Below are positions 46,885 to 58,800 of a stretch of 64,000 nucleotides of DNA, in pieces. Source of the DNA: Episyrphus balteatus (taxonomy: Eukaryota; Arthropoda; Insecta; Diptera; Syrphidae). The notes beneath the pieces are model-generated. The model saw nothing but the letters and a program-made list of their open reading frames with translations, was not told where the DNA came from and made no database searches. Positions within the stretch are counted from its first letter, which is position 1. Every line of letters begins with the position of its first letter. Both the position numbers and the translations under genes were made by a program. The DNA lies in contig NC_079137.1 in the NCBI RefSeq assembly GCF_945859705.1, forward strand, positions 77,707,150-77,771,149. The letters are read 5' to 3'.

Positions 46885-48221
46885 GGCTAGGCGCACACAT
46901 GCGATTTTCAGTCGTTGCTACTAAAAAATCGCAGTCGCAACATAAAATTACCGTGCACACACTTGCGACTAAAAAATCGCTAGACTATTTTTTATTGCAA
47001 GAAAAAACATTATGTTTGGTCGAAAAAAAGTTGACCGTTTTTCGATAAAAAAAAATGCATCATCTCAAGATCAAAAGAACCAGGAGATACTCACTGTTCA
47101 AATCTAATGGTCAAATGACCGCAAAGAAAACAATCACGAAATCCGTTCGTAATGGAAAATTTCATACAAATGGTATCTACGATCGGATTTTATGATAAGG
47201 TGAATTCATGAAATGGTGTAAGCTCTGGTAAAAGTGGTAAAGTGATAAATGTCTCAAAATTTGGTAAGGGTTTGACAGCTTGTTTACCAGATTAGAAATA
47301 GAAATAGATTCTCTGCAATGTGTATGTATGTATCTTATTTTAGGCCCCACAAGTACCATTATTCGACCAAAGCACTGAATACTCATTCTATAGTACTGGG
47401 TAAATCTCTGAGGGTCTTCTCTTAAATTTTTATGAATTTTATATAATTGTCCTTTTAAATTTCCTATCTTTTATAAAATAATCATTTTTATCAAAAAAAA
47501 AAACAAAAAAATGATTCAAAATGGGGTTGTATGGTTTTTTTAATAGTTCCTATGGATTTAACTGAACGAAATTGAAATGGGACCACACTGCAGCCGCTAG
47601 CTTTCCAATACAAAAAGAATTATCAAAATTGATTGACTCTATCTAAAGTTATGCGGTAACAAACATTAAAAAAAAAAAATACAGACGAATTGAATACCTC
47701 CTCCTTTTTGGAAGTCGGTAAAAAGAGCCACTAAACAACACTTTCTATTAATATCCATTATTGTACTTAAAACAATTGTTCCAAGTGTCACACGTGCGGG
47801 CAGGTGCATCCTTATGTGCAGCAAAAAAAAATCGCGAAAAATAGAACCGGATCCATTTTTTTAAACTTTGTGATTTTCAAATCGCAAGTCTGTGCGCTCT
47901 CATTTAAAATAATGTGTTTCATTTCTTGCGTCTAAAAAATCGAGTGGTTGAAAATCGCATGTGTGCGCATGAATTGGCCTCTTAGCGACTGCTACTTTTT
48001 AGTCGTTTTCGGTTTAGTCGCAAGTGTGTGCACAACTGTACTGGTCCATTTGTTCCATTTTAATTTGCGACAATCGCGTCGCCAAAAAAATGGGACAATT
48101 TTCAATTTTTAAATCGCGGCTATTTTTTAGAAGCATGTGTGTTCACCGGCATTGAAATCCGTGTGATCCATTTTTGCGACTAAATAATCGCTCGACTAAA
48201 ATCGCATGTGTGCGCCTAGCC
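46885..48221. mobile_element. PIF/Harbinger-like non-autonomous element, 1337 bp
   Basis: Terminal inverted repeats GGCTAGGCGCACACATGCGA (complement at the right end, TCGCATGTGTGCGCCTAGCC), flanked on both sides by TAA (46882-46884 and 48222-48224). Three-base TWA duplications are typical of PIF/Harbinger elements. Subterminal regions on both sides are dense in CTAAAAAATCGC and TTGCGACTAAA motifs. No transposase frame. The middle contains a foreign segment that ends near 47724 (see separate entry). Confidence 0.78.
47500..47724 (+). mobile_element. Probable 3' end of a retroelement, nested
   Basis: The phrases GGGACCACACTGCAGCCGCT, CAAAAAGAATTATCAAAAT, AGTTATGCGGTAACAAACAT, and ACAGACGAATTGAATACCTC then CTCCTTTTTGGAAGTCGGT resemble, from memory, a 3' tail found in many copies across insect genomes, which I associate with a non-LTR retrotransposon. 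It sits inside the TAA-flanked element and so is younger than that element. The left limit is uncertain and the family name should be taken as a suggestion. Confidence 0.45.
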
Positions 48222-49359
48222 TAAATTAACTTTTTTTTTATAAAAAAAAGAACGCAGGTTAAATTTTGTTACAAAACTTTTCACGACTAAGTAGGTACTT
48301 GCTCTTGTAGTTAAAGTTACTTTTGATCTCTTAATAAAAAGAAAACTTTAAAATCGTTTTAAAAAAAAAAAACAAATATTTTTTTTTTCAAATTAAAAAT
48401 TTGTATGCCGTTTTTAAGGCATCAAAGATACTTACAAATTCAAAAATATTTTTTCCCAGTTTTCAAAAAAAAACAAGTTAAAGAAACAAAAAACAAAATG
48501 TTAAAAGTGCAAAATAATTTTTTTAAATATTTATTTAAAAACTTTATTTCTATAAACTTACAAAGAGCTAACACCCAAATAAGTACCTACACACTCAATT
48601 TGAAAGAAATACTAGTGTAGAAATTCTTAAAAAATTTAAGGAAATTTAAGTTGGGATTTGTGGTTCAAAACTGGTTAGTTCCAAACATATACTCAATAAA
48701 AAAAAAAAACATTAAGTAAATACCGCTTGGTTCGGAGCAACATTAAAATATTCATCTATATATTGACAAAAGACCCAGTTATATTTTCAGAATTGTCGTT
48801 TTACTTAAAAACAATATTTATTAAGTTAACTAACTCAACAGTCAACAATACAACTTTTTAGTTTTTGCCAACTTATAATTTACATGCATAGGTACAGTTA
48901 TTTTTTTTTATATTTTGTTATATCCTATACGAAGAAAATATTGAAATACTTTTAAGCAGGTGTTTTAAAACTTTATGGAGTCATTATTTACTTTAAAAAA
49001 ATATTAATAAATTTTCAATACTTCGAATAAATGATAGAAAAACAATTTATGAAAACATTATTTCCCAATTTTCGTGATTGACACAAAAACAAAATTTCTC
49101 GTAAATATCCTTGAGTTATATTATTATTATATTTTACTATTCGCACCTTTACAAAGCAATGTTTTTAAACCTAACAACAAAATTATACCCTTTCTATATT
49201 TAAAAAAAAAAAAACCAAAAACAACTATTTATAACATAAAAAACGAAAAAAAAACTCTCTTAAAATTTTATTTAACTATCCAAAATAACAAAAAAAAAAA
49301 AAAAAAACAATCTTAAAGTGTGTTTTGAGTATGAACATATTTTGTGTAAATTTTTCCAG

Positions 49360-49410
49360 CGTCTTCCAGCGGTTCTAAGCAGGATCGGAGTTATTCTTGC
49401 AAGTCCTTTG
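49360..49410 (+). CDS. pHCl-1: pHCl-1 exon 10: small M3-M4 loop exon
   Basis: A 51-nt exon, phase 0 at both ends, between TTTTTCCAG and GTAAGC. It encodes RLPAVLSRIGVILASPL. The SRIGVILASPL sequence is one I associate with the intracellular loop of pHCl. Because its length is a multiple of three, skipping it would not shift the frame. Confidence 0.88.
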
Positions 49411-52400
49411 GTAAGCTATTTCGCACAACACCAAATTACAACAAAAACAAAAAAACAACAAATTACTACAAAAAAAATATACCTTCCCCAACAGAATACA
49501 CAATAAAAACAAAAGAACAAAAAATTAATCCTTAAAATTAAAATTAAAAATTAAAAAAAAAACTAACCAAAAAAAAAAAAGAAAAATTAAATTTTGTTTT
49601 TTAAGTAAAACATTCATTATCACCTGCTTATGCTTCTTTGTTATGAGAAAAATTGTATTTTTTTTTTTCAAATTTTGTTTTGTTAAATATAATTTTAAAC
49701 TGTTAAAAATTGTATTGCTTAAAATGGCATGTTGCATTTTTGTCTGTTTTGCTAACAAAAAAAAAGTTTATATCGCTCTTAAACATGCACGCTTTCTTCA
49801 TTTCAGAAAAAAATTAAAATTCAATTCGTTGTTTATTAATTAATTAATAAAAACAATTGTAATACAAATTTGATTTAAAACCAAACAATGTTCTTGCTGC
49901 TTGTGTTTACAATAAAAAAAACTCTTTCTAAATGTAATTTCTTTCTTCTTTTTTTTCTTATCACTGAAAACACACTTTAAGGTCACAAATAATTGGGAAA
50001 AATGTTTCGAAAACACACAATCAATTATATTGTGTGAGAAACGTAATTTAAAAAATAAAATCTATGCAACAACACTATCTAAAATATTAAATACGTATTA
50101 GATAGTGAATAATAAAAAAAAGTTTAAATGAACAACAACAAAAAAGTCAAATAGAACAATCTAAGGCCAACTGCAATAATTTGAGTAGATTTTACTTTGC
50201 TTAAGCTTTTGTTGAGATTACCAAAAAAAAAAATTATTATTAATAACGTTTAACTATAAATGTAAATGAAAGATTAATTATTTTTAGAAATATGCATTAT
50301 TTAATTGAAAACAGTTACAAGAGTATTAATTAATTAATTAAAAAGCTACAAATTTTAGTTTAAAATTAGGCTAATTGCGCTTTCTGTACAAACAAATTAT
50401 TTATTATTAATGTTAATTAACATATATTGAGATTGCCTTAATTTACAGTTTGAGTTTTGAAATTCAGAGTTACAAAATTTTAAAATTGAAAATTTTTTAT
50501 TACTGAGTTTTATTTTTCGTTTGTATTTAATATTTTATTTTGGTCATTTTGATTTGATATTTTTTTATTTAGAAAAACACAGTTGAAGTAGATTTGTTAA
50601 TTTACTAACAATTAAGTGTAAAAACAATTGAAACATTTATTTTGACAACGAGAAAGGATTTTTTGCAAAAATATTTGAATTTATATTATGAAAAAGTAAT
50701 TTTGCAAAAAAATTTAAATGTTTTTCCAATTTATTTTGTGAGAAAAATGGTCTTTATATGGTTTGTGATCATATTTTGTGTATATCGAAATTCACGTTCA
50801 AATGTTTAAAGATTATGAACATTTGTGCTGAGTTTTAAAAATTAAAATTGGGGCTTCAAAAAGTTATATTTAAACATAGCATTCAACAAAGCAAATTATG
50901 AGTTAACAGTTTAGGAATTAAGAAATATGAAAATTATGAATTTTCAGAATTTCGTCATCAGAGAAATACTCGATACGATCGAATTATTCAATTCAAGTAA
51001 ATGATTCAAAGGTGATTTCTTCAAAAAAGTGTTTTAAAATTTTTCTCTTACGATTAAAGACGTTACGAAATTATGTTTATACTTGGTATAGTTTGGTCTT
51101 GTAAGAAACGATGGAGAAATTGTAAGAGTCTAAAAATATAGCTCCTACTTCAGCTTCGAATTTAACATGTTTTAAAGTTACAAATTAAAATATAGAGGAA
51201 ACTGAGATGAAAATAAAATGCTGTTACACGGTATCGGATACAATTTATATTTTTTTTTTTCTTATTGCCCTCTTCTTTAAAGCATAATGGCATATTGCTG
51301 GAAGGGCTCGAAATTTGTGTTCTTTACTAGTCGACAATAACAATGTTTTTGTTTTCAATAAAATTTTCTTGTGTATAACTGTAGTGAAATCAATAAATAG
51401 GCGCCAAAAAAGGAGAAAACATTAGTTTTTTATACCCAAAAAAAACTTTTTACAATACATTTTTATCAATAGAAACACATAAAAAAGTAAGAAGTAAAAA
51501 AACGCTTTTTTTTGTTAAAGGTTATTATCATTTAAAGTAAAAATCATGATCCTTTAATTTTTTTGCAAAAATTCGATCGAATAAAACAAAAAAAAAACGG
51601 CTCCTTGGAATGAATAGAAAACTTGAAAAGTTCTTGTGGGCATATTAAAATTACTGGGTTTCTCGATAATTCCTCACATTTCTCGGTATCCTAAAATTTT
51701 CCAATTCATGCAAAAATAAAAAAAATATTTTTTTTTCAAAAAGCCATATATGGTTTTTATGTGAAATATATTCCAGATTTCAGAACACTCTTTAATTTTC
51801 CTGTGCAATCAGCGGTTGCTGAGATATTGATGGTTAAAGACAAAAAGATACTTTTCCGTCCAAAATTCGACGTTGAAATTTTCATATCAAACATTGAAAA
51901 AAAAAAAAAGAAATTTTAAGCTGAATAAACAAGTTATCCGATAGAGGACCAAAGAAAAGCAGGGAAAATTTTCGAAAAAAAAAAATTGTTTCAGTATTCA
52001 AAATGACTGAGCTTCAATAGGATTGAGCACGTTGCTTGAAATTATGTTTTCATAGTCAACAAGAAAGTTTTAGCTTTAAATCCTTTTTTTTCTTAATTTC
52101 AACACGACCATTTTTAAGGCAAATACAGTCACTTGAAAAACCTCAAAAAATTTTACGAGTAATATGTGAAGAAATGTAATTTTTGACATTTTTACGTTTT
52201 TTTAAGTAAAAATATGCTCTGTTTGGTTGTTCGTTGGAAAGAAAATGTTATATTCTTTAAACTCTACATCAAGAACTTTTTTGTGATAGCTTCCATCCCT
52301 AAGATGTTGTTAACGAGAAACCGATAGATATTTTCAACATTTTACCACGAATAACTTATGTTTGCAGATATCGGCATAATATGTATATGAATTTTCTGAA

Positions 52401-53116
52401 ATCCATTTCAATTGCCGAACTAATGCCGCATAGTTTTTGGTCTTTGTCAACATTTAGTAATTTTTTTTACACTGTTTTTCAACGTTTTGTTCGATGTTAG
52501 GTTCTAACTTAATTAGTCATTATTAAACTTAAGTAAAAGTCTCTCGGATCTGTATAATTTCAAGGACTTACAATTGTTTTTAGTTAGTTACGCACTGCCT
52601 CAATTATAATGTGAAGACAATATTTGCTTAAATACCTCAACTTATGACAGGGAATTACCTTTAACTTCAAAACATTTTTAAACCCTAAAAATCCATGTCT
52701 AGTATTTAACATTAGAGTTTTCGAAGTATATATCTATTGTTTTTGACTATAAGAACAATAAAAAACTAAATTTTAAGGTTTGCGAACATGAATTGTGTTG
52801 ATTGATTGACACTTATAACAACGGTCTTGAAAAACTTAACAACGCAACTAAATCACTCCATCTAACAACTCATTTAACTTCTAACATAAAACGGCTTTTT
52901 ACAACGAATGAACTAACAAACATCAACCAGAATTTTTCTCCAAAAACTAACATCATAAATCTACGTTATTTATGTTTTTTTCAAAAAATTTAAAACATAT
53001 CCTCATGTACCTCCCCCTCTCTTGTATTTTACACAACAAAAAAAAATATTTCAAAAAAAAAAGCAAAAAGCCTAAAAAAAAAAAAGTCCAGCTTTCAATA
53101 AATTGTAACAAATTAG
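49411..53116 (+). other. pHCl-1: Intron 10
   Basis: A 3.7-kb AT-rich intron with a GTAAGC donor. No repeat with clear ends and no coding block was found. The acceptor region before 53117 is weak, AAATTAG after a mixed tract. Confidence 0.75.
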
Positions 53117-53701
53117 GAAATAATCGAACGAGAATTTCATGCTGCTTTGTCATCCGAAAAGGCAGCCGCAGCAGCAGCCGAACCGCATGCATCAATCACT
53201 ACGGCAGCAGGAGCAGTTCCAGTTTCAGCTGCAATGCATTTTCCAACAACAACTGGCTTGAGTCACGCACAACATCAACAATTAACTGCCATAAGTGTTG
53301 GAGGTGGTGGTGGTGGCGCTAGTGTCGTTGGCACTGTTCGACGAGCCTCGACAGTTGTAGTTGATACACTTGGCACTGGCACTGGCACTGTCACTGGAGA
53401 GCCAGTCTATGTGGAGACTGTTGAAGTGTACACAAACGATGCATCACAGTCCGAGGAGAGTTCCGGCCCGTATATGCGGCAATCACGTTCAATGGCCACC
53501 AATACCCCAGCCCTTTTGATTGGGGGTCAGCGGGTGTCTCCCACTACAACCAACATAAATGACAAGGTCCTGGACGTTGAAGCGACAGAAAGTCAATTGC
53601 CTGTTAAACCTCCGAGGCGCAAATCAAGTCGTTCAACAACACCATCGGGCATCCACGATGTGGAAGCTACAGCTGGTCAGATTAAAATGACAACGAATCT
53701 T
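53117..53701 (+). CDS. pHCl-1: pHCl-1 exon 11: long M3-M4 intracellular loop
   Basis: A 585-nt open segment in phase 0, ending at a good donor (CTTGTAAGTG). It starts EIIEREFHAALSSEKAAAAA and runs through Ala-, Gly- and Thr-rich, low-complexity sequence (VGGGGGGAS, TLGTGTGTV), an acidic patch and a basic Ser-rich patch (KPPRRKSSRSTTPS) that could be a kinase site, ending IKMTTNL. The exon is GC-richer than the introns. The start is the uncertain part: the acceptor at 53116 is poor, and another in-frame AG at 53160-53161 would begin the exon at 53162 (AAAAAAEPH). The other two frames are closed or have no usable junction. Confidence 0.82.
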
Positions 53702-54527
53702 GTAAGTGATGCGGTGTGGTGTTGTATGGTTTTGGCTTTGCACTGCTCTGCTCTGCCTCTTTTGCACACTTCTCTGGCTCGTAACAGAGGTCGCTAGTTA
53801 TTATGCTGATGCTGCTGATGCAACCTGCAACTTGCAATAAAGATATTACTTGGAATGCTATCAAAAACCCCTTTTTCAAGTGTCTTTATATATGTTTGTT
53901 TTTTGTGTGTGTGCTGCTGTGTGTGTCCTGGGGGAGCTTGAGGGTGAATTAAGAGTACAATGTTTGTGAAGATAGTACTTGCAGTTAAATTGTGTTTTTT
54001 TTTTTTCGTCTCTCATCTTGTTTTTTAATTTTCTTTGCCTTAATCCGAAACTGTCCAACAGCAGATTGTTAAAGGGGATAAGTTATGGGGATGTAAGTGG
54101 TGTTATACGTGAAAGAGGAGGAATGTATGTGTCAAGGGTTTTTTAGATGGGGTAAGTGGTAACATTCTCAAGTTCTCTTTGTTCTATAACGAAGAATTTT
54201 TAGCAAGATATAGAAAGTGATGTTCGTCGTTGTTGGAATGGAATGGAAGTTGGTAGGTATCTCTATCTCCATCACCTCCGGGAACAATTTAACCTAAATT
54301 TTGCTTCCCTCTTTAAAATCATGTGTGTGCAGAGTGTGTGTATATATTTTTTCTTATGCTGTTGTTCAAAAGTACTCTTGAAGAGTCTTTAAGGTTTATT
54401 TTTGAAGCAGGGTGTCCCAGAAGAGGATGAACTTTGGAGTGAAAGGTAGATTTTGAAATAAGACCTGAACTAATGAAATAAGATTTTGGTATGGCGTCTA
54501 TTAGGGCATCCCTTATTTTGAATATTA

Positions 54528-55472
54528 CACTGGTCAACAAAATTAAACTTTTTTTTTGTTACAGAAACCAAGGTATACTTTTCTATAGGATTTTGGTGTG
54601 CTGAGCTCAAATCCGAAGTCAAAAAAATTCTATCACATCACGTTTTTGAGATAATCCCGTTAAAAAAATCGAAAATGCCGCTTTTTACCAGTTTTCGAGA
54701 TTATTTCTTAGCTTTTGGTTATTTGTTTTAAATAAATTTGTAACGGTTTCTAATAGAACTAAATCTTGTCTTTCTAAATCCGTTTAAATCTTTTAAAAAT
54801 CTCTTATCTTCTTTGAGAAATAAATCAACGTGTTTGGTATATCTCATGTTTATTTACTTTTAATAGCGAATCTCGAAAAGTTCTTTGCCAATCGCTTTCA
54901 AATTTTGACACAACGTTCCATTTAGAATCTTGCAAGTTTTTATATTTGCGAAGGTGGTGAATCGCAGTGAGATACATCAAAGCGTGACCGTGTCAGATAG
55001 TTATTCTAAATAATTACTAGTGAGAAAAATATAATTTTTTTTCTTGTTAAAAACAAGATAAGAACTTACTGGAATGTAAATGAAACGTTGTGTCAAAATT
55101 TGAAAGCGATTGGCAAAGAACATTTCGAGATTTAATATTAAAAGCAAAAAAATATGAGATATACCGAACACGTTGATTTCAATTTCAGATTTCTCAAAGA
55201 AGATAAGAGATTTTTAAAAGATTTAAACGGATTTAGAAAGACAAGATTTAGTTCTATTAGAAACCGTTACAAATTTATTTAAAACAAATAACCAAAAGCT
55301 AAGAAATAATCTCGAAAACTGGTAAAAAAGCGGCATTGTCGCTTTTCTAACGGGATTATCTCAAAAACGTGATGTGGTAGAATTGTTCTGACTTCGGATT
55401 CGAGCTCAGCACCCAAAAAACCTATAGAAAAGTATATCTTGGTGTCTGTAACAAAAACCTTGTTGACCAGTG
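54528..55472. mobile_element. Palindromic element with TTA duplication, 945 bp
   Basis: Ends CACTGGTCAACAA on the left and TTGTTGACCAGTG on the right, with TTA directly outside both (54525-54527 and 55473-55475). The arms of about 400 bases pair closely; shared landmarks include GTGCTGAGCTC, CACATCACGTTTTTGAGATA, CAGTTTTCGAGATTATTTCT and AGTTTTCGAGATTATTTCTT. There is a short unpaired middle near 54935-55070. A 3-bp TTA duplication suggests a PIF/Harbinger-type MITE. No coding capacity. Confidence 0.78.
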
Positions 55473-55705
55473 TTATTGACGTTTAATGTGCATACAAAGT
55501 AACAAAAGTTTCTCAATACATACCTACCTACAAAAGAAATACTCCCAAAGCTTACAGTCTTTATCACTAAATTTACCCGCTCCAACTTTATTTTCAATGT
55601 TTCCATTCAAAAATATCGATAAATTGAAGGTTTTACTTAAAAATTTGGTAAAACCTAAAAGTTTATAGAAAATTATTTTCAAAATTTTCAAATATCTTCA
55701 GTACT

Positions 55706-55835
55706 ATAAGGAGTGCATGAAAAAAAAAATGTTAAATTTTTTTAAAACAATGTTTAGCCAGTAAAAAATTAATACAACGAAATTGACCGATATTTATTTG
55801 CATAAAAAAAAAACACAATTTTTCGTGCATTCCTT
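55706..55835. repeat. Small inverted repeat, ~130 bp
   Basis: AAGGAGTGCATGAAAAAAAAA near 55709 is matched in complement by TTTTTCGTGCATTCCTTTTT near 55817. No distinct target duplication. Confidence 0.5.
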
Positions 55836-58800
55836 TTTGTGCTTGGCATTTGGGATTTTTTGTTTTTCAATTTTTTTATCAACTTTTACAGTCTTATCCC
55901 TTATTTATCGATATTATTTTCTGAAACATTGAAAACCAATTTGGCAAAAGTTTAAATCTTTTGAATACTTTTTTTTTATTTATCGAGAAATTTTTGAGCC
56001 CTTATGCGCATTAAAAGTCAACAATGTTCAAAATTATAGGCACATTAGCTTCTGTTTTCTGCTATGCCTCTAGCTTCCTCTTTTTTATTTCCATTTAATA
56101 CTCTTTTAACAAAAAATTACATCATAAAAATTGGATTTACAGACAGTTAGGTGTTGTGGATCGCATTTAAATCTGATTTCACGAGAATTAAAAAAAAATG
56201 AAAGGCACATCATCTTAATCTTGGCGAAGAAAAGTTAAACCAGAAAATCAAAACCAACAAATAAATCTTACACAACTTTCTAAAATGATTAAGAGAAGGA
56301 AACATAGTTTTTCATAAGGCTTGAATTTAATTTGCCCTTTATTTCGGAAATTTGAAAGTTTTATCACCCGATCAAATGAAATACCAACGTGGTACAAAAT
56401 ATAAATACGTTCCACAACCAATTTTACATTATATCTTTCCTTAGCAATGCGGAACGCTTTAAGAACTACTACTTATTAGCTTCTGTCATAGAAATTAAAT
56501 ACCATTGAATCCAAATTCGTCAATTTAAAAGCTCCTAAAAAAGGAAAAATAGGCCAAACATTTTTATTTTATTTTCTTAGGCATAAACTTCAACTTACGT
56601 GGAACAAAGTCAAAACGCAATACGTTCCACAATCTGTGTAACACTTATATTACAACTTGAGAAAAAAAATTATTTTTACCACTTCACAGGCTCCAGTAAA
56701 ATAATGTGAACATTTCATCAAAAAAGAAGAACAATTTGTATGTATTTCGAAACAAAAAGTTTTATATCATGAGTATACGTAGGTACTTACACTTTTATGT
56801 ATCTATTCAAAAATGACTACGTAATTTTTCACGACATGTTGTCATTTTAATGACGAAAAACCACAAGGTTTGAATGCACTTAAATCTTCAAAGCACATAA
56901 AAATAAAACTGACACAATTTTAACAAAATGCATTTATAAATTTCATTTTCAATTTCGATGTTAAGTGAAACGAAATTTTCGCCAAGCAGTATATAATGTT
57001 TTGGTCCTTGTGAGAAAAAAATGCGTCCTACAAAATTTGACTACAAAATTTCACTGTTAAAAAACAAAAATTCGGTACGCATTGTTTCTCTTGCTGCAGC
57101 TCATTGAAATTTTTTGAAAACTAGTTTTTTTTTTTCAAAACTTTAACTTTTCCGAGAATTTTCACACCGATTTACCTTTTTCATACTACCCAATTTTTAA
57201 ATTTTTAAAATTGTAAAACTACAATTTCTTCAAATTGAAGTGAAAATGAAATATTCATACAAAATAGTTTTTGGAAAAATTTATTCATTACATTCCACAA
57301 AATTTATTCTTAGTCAAAGTTTTTTTTTTGCTAACTTTCATGATCCTTAATAGAACAATTGACTTCTTCTACATCACTTATTCATATATTAATTGAAAAA
57401 AATACTCAAATTTTCATTTCACTAACAGTGAAGGAAACATGATTACGTTCCACAAACATTCTCACGTGTTCCACAACCACTTAACTCAAACTCAATTTTA
57501 CTGTTTTTTTTGTTCCACCCAAGATTTGAAGCCTTATGCTATGAAACAAAATGACAAGTAAAATCTGCAATTTCACGAAATAATAAGTTTAGAATTTCTT
57601 TACTTTCAGAATATGTTTTTAAGTTAGAAAAATTTATAAGCAATGTTTAACAATGTTATTTTTTTTCTATTTTCTATTTAAAACTTTAAAAGTTCACAGT
57701 TTTTCATTTAATTGAAAAATCGTGGAACTTGCCTCTTGCATGGAGGTTTATATAAAGTCTAATAGAGTTGCCAAAAAAAAAAGCAATCTTCCGTTTCTGG
57801 GTCACCCTGTAAATCATTCTCGCTTTGCCAAAAGCATTATAAAGACTATACAGAGTATCTTGAACTAATAATGGATGGATTTTTGTGTTCTTCTTCTGAC
57901 ATGGCTTTTATCCTTTACTAACTTAAGTGATCCAATTTCTGTTGGTTTTTTTTTTTTTTCAATTTTTTTGTTTAGTGTGTGTGAATATTTCTGTGTGATG
58001 TTGTTGATTTTTTTGTTTATTATAAAATTTTTTTCTTGCTGGCAAAGCCAACAGCAGTTAGACTAAATTGAATCATTTTTATTGAATTTCTCAACATAAA
58101 GACAAAAAATGAAAAAAAAAAAAACGCCAAGAGTAGGTCTTGTAATAAAACCATAAGATTCTTTAAGATACAAACTTTGTGTACATAATAGTTGCTAAGC
58201 TATTATAAGTTTTTTTTTGTTTTTAGTCCTCATCAAGTCAGTCCATCCCTCATTTTAAGGGCGGAAAATATATATAAAATTTCATACATTTCTGCGAGTA
58301 GAGAAACATTAAGAAAAAGTTATAATGATGTTGACTAATATGACATGTACACGCACTTGACGAGTAGGTATGACTATTATTCAAAAGTGGAAGCTAAAAA
58401 AAAAATAAGCAAACGCAAAAACTTATAAAACAAAAAGTAGGACAAACTTGCGTAATAATAGAACAAACAGGATATGCGTATATCTCTCTTTTTTGAGGAG
58501 TTAACATATAAATAACTATCTACTGTATATAGACGTTTTTAACGAAAAATGAAGTCAAAGTTTGAAATAGAATTTCTCTACAAAATGTGGGACAAGTGAA
58601 TTTTCCAACAGAGTGCGAGATTTTTGAAGAGACGACGACGACCGAAGACTGACGCAATAAAGTTTTTTTGGATTTTTATTTTTTTTTTATTTTCTTTGTG
58701 AAAATAGAAAATTACATTCGATATGCTTGCTACATTCCCACATGGAAGATTGTAAAAAGGAAAATTCCCAGATCACGTTTATTCCTTTAAACCAGAGATG

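Larger units (their letters stand above)
44013..49359 (+). other. pHCl-1: Intron 9
   Basis: A 5.3-kb intron that contains an imperfect inverted segment (about 46150-46442, ends GGAAAATTTATC), an element with a TAA duplication (46885-48221), and long A/T-rich stretches elsewhere. The acceptor is TTTTTCCAG. No coding signal was found in the rest. Confidence 0.8.

Noticed and set aside
52972..53322. Alternative frame through exon 11 (Ser-rich, ending in a Trp run)
   Set aside because: It closes with a stop after the GGT repeat and does not lead to the good donor; the Ala/Gly-rich frame is open to the donor in the right phase.
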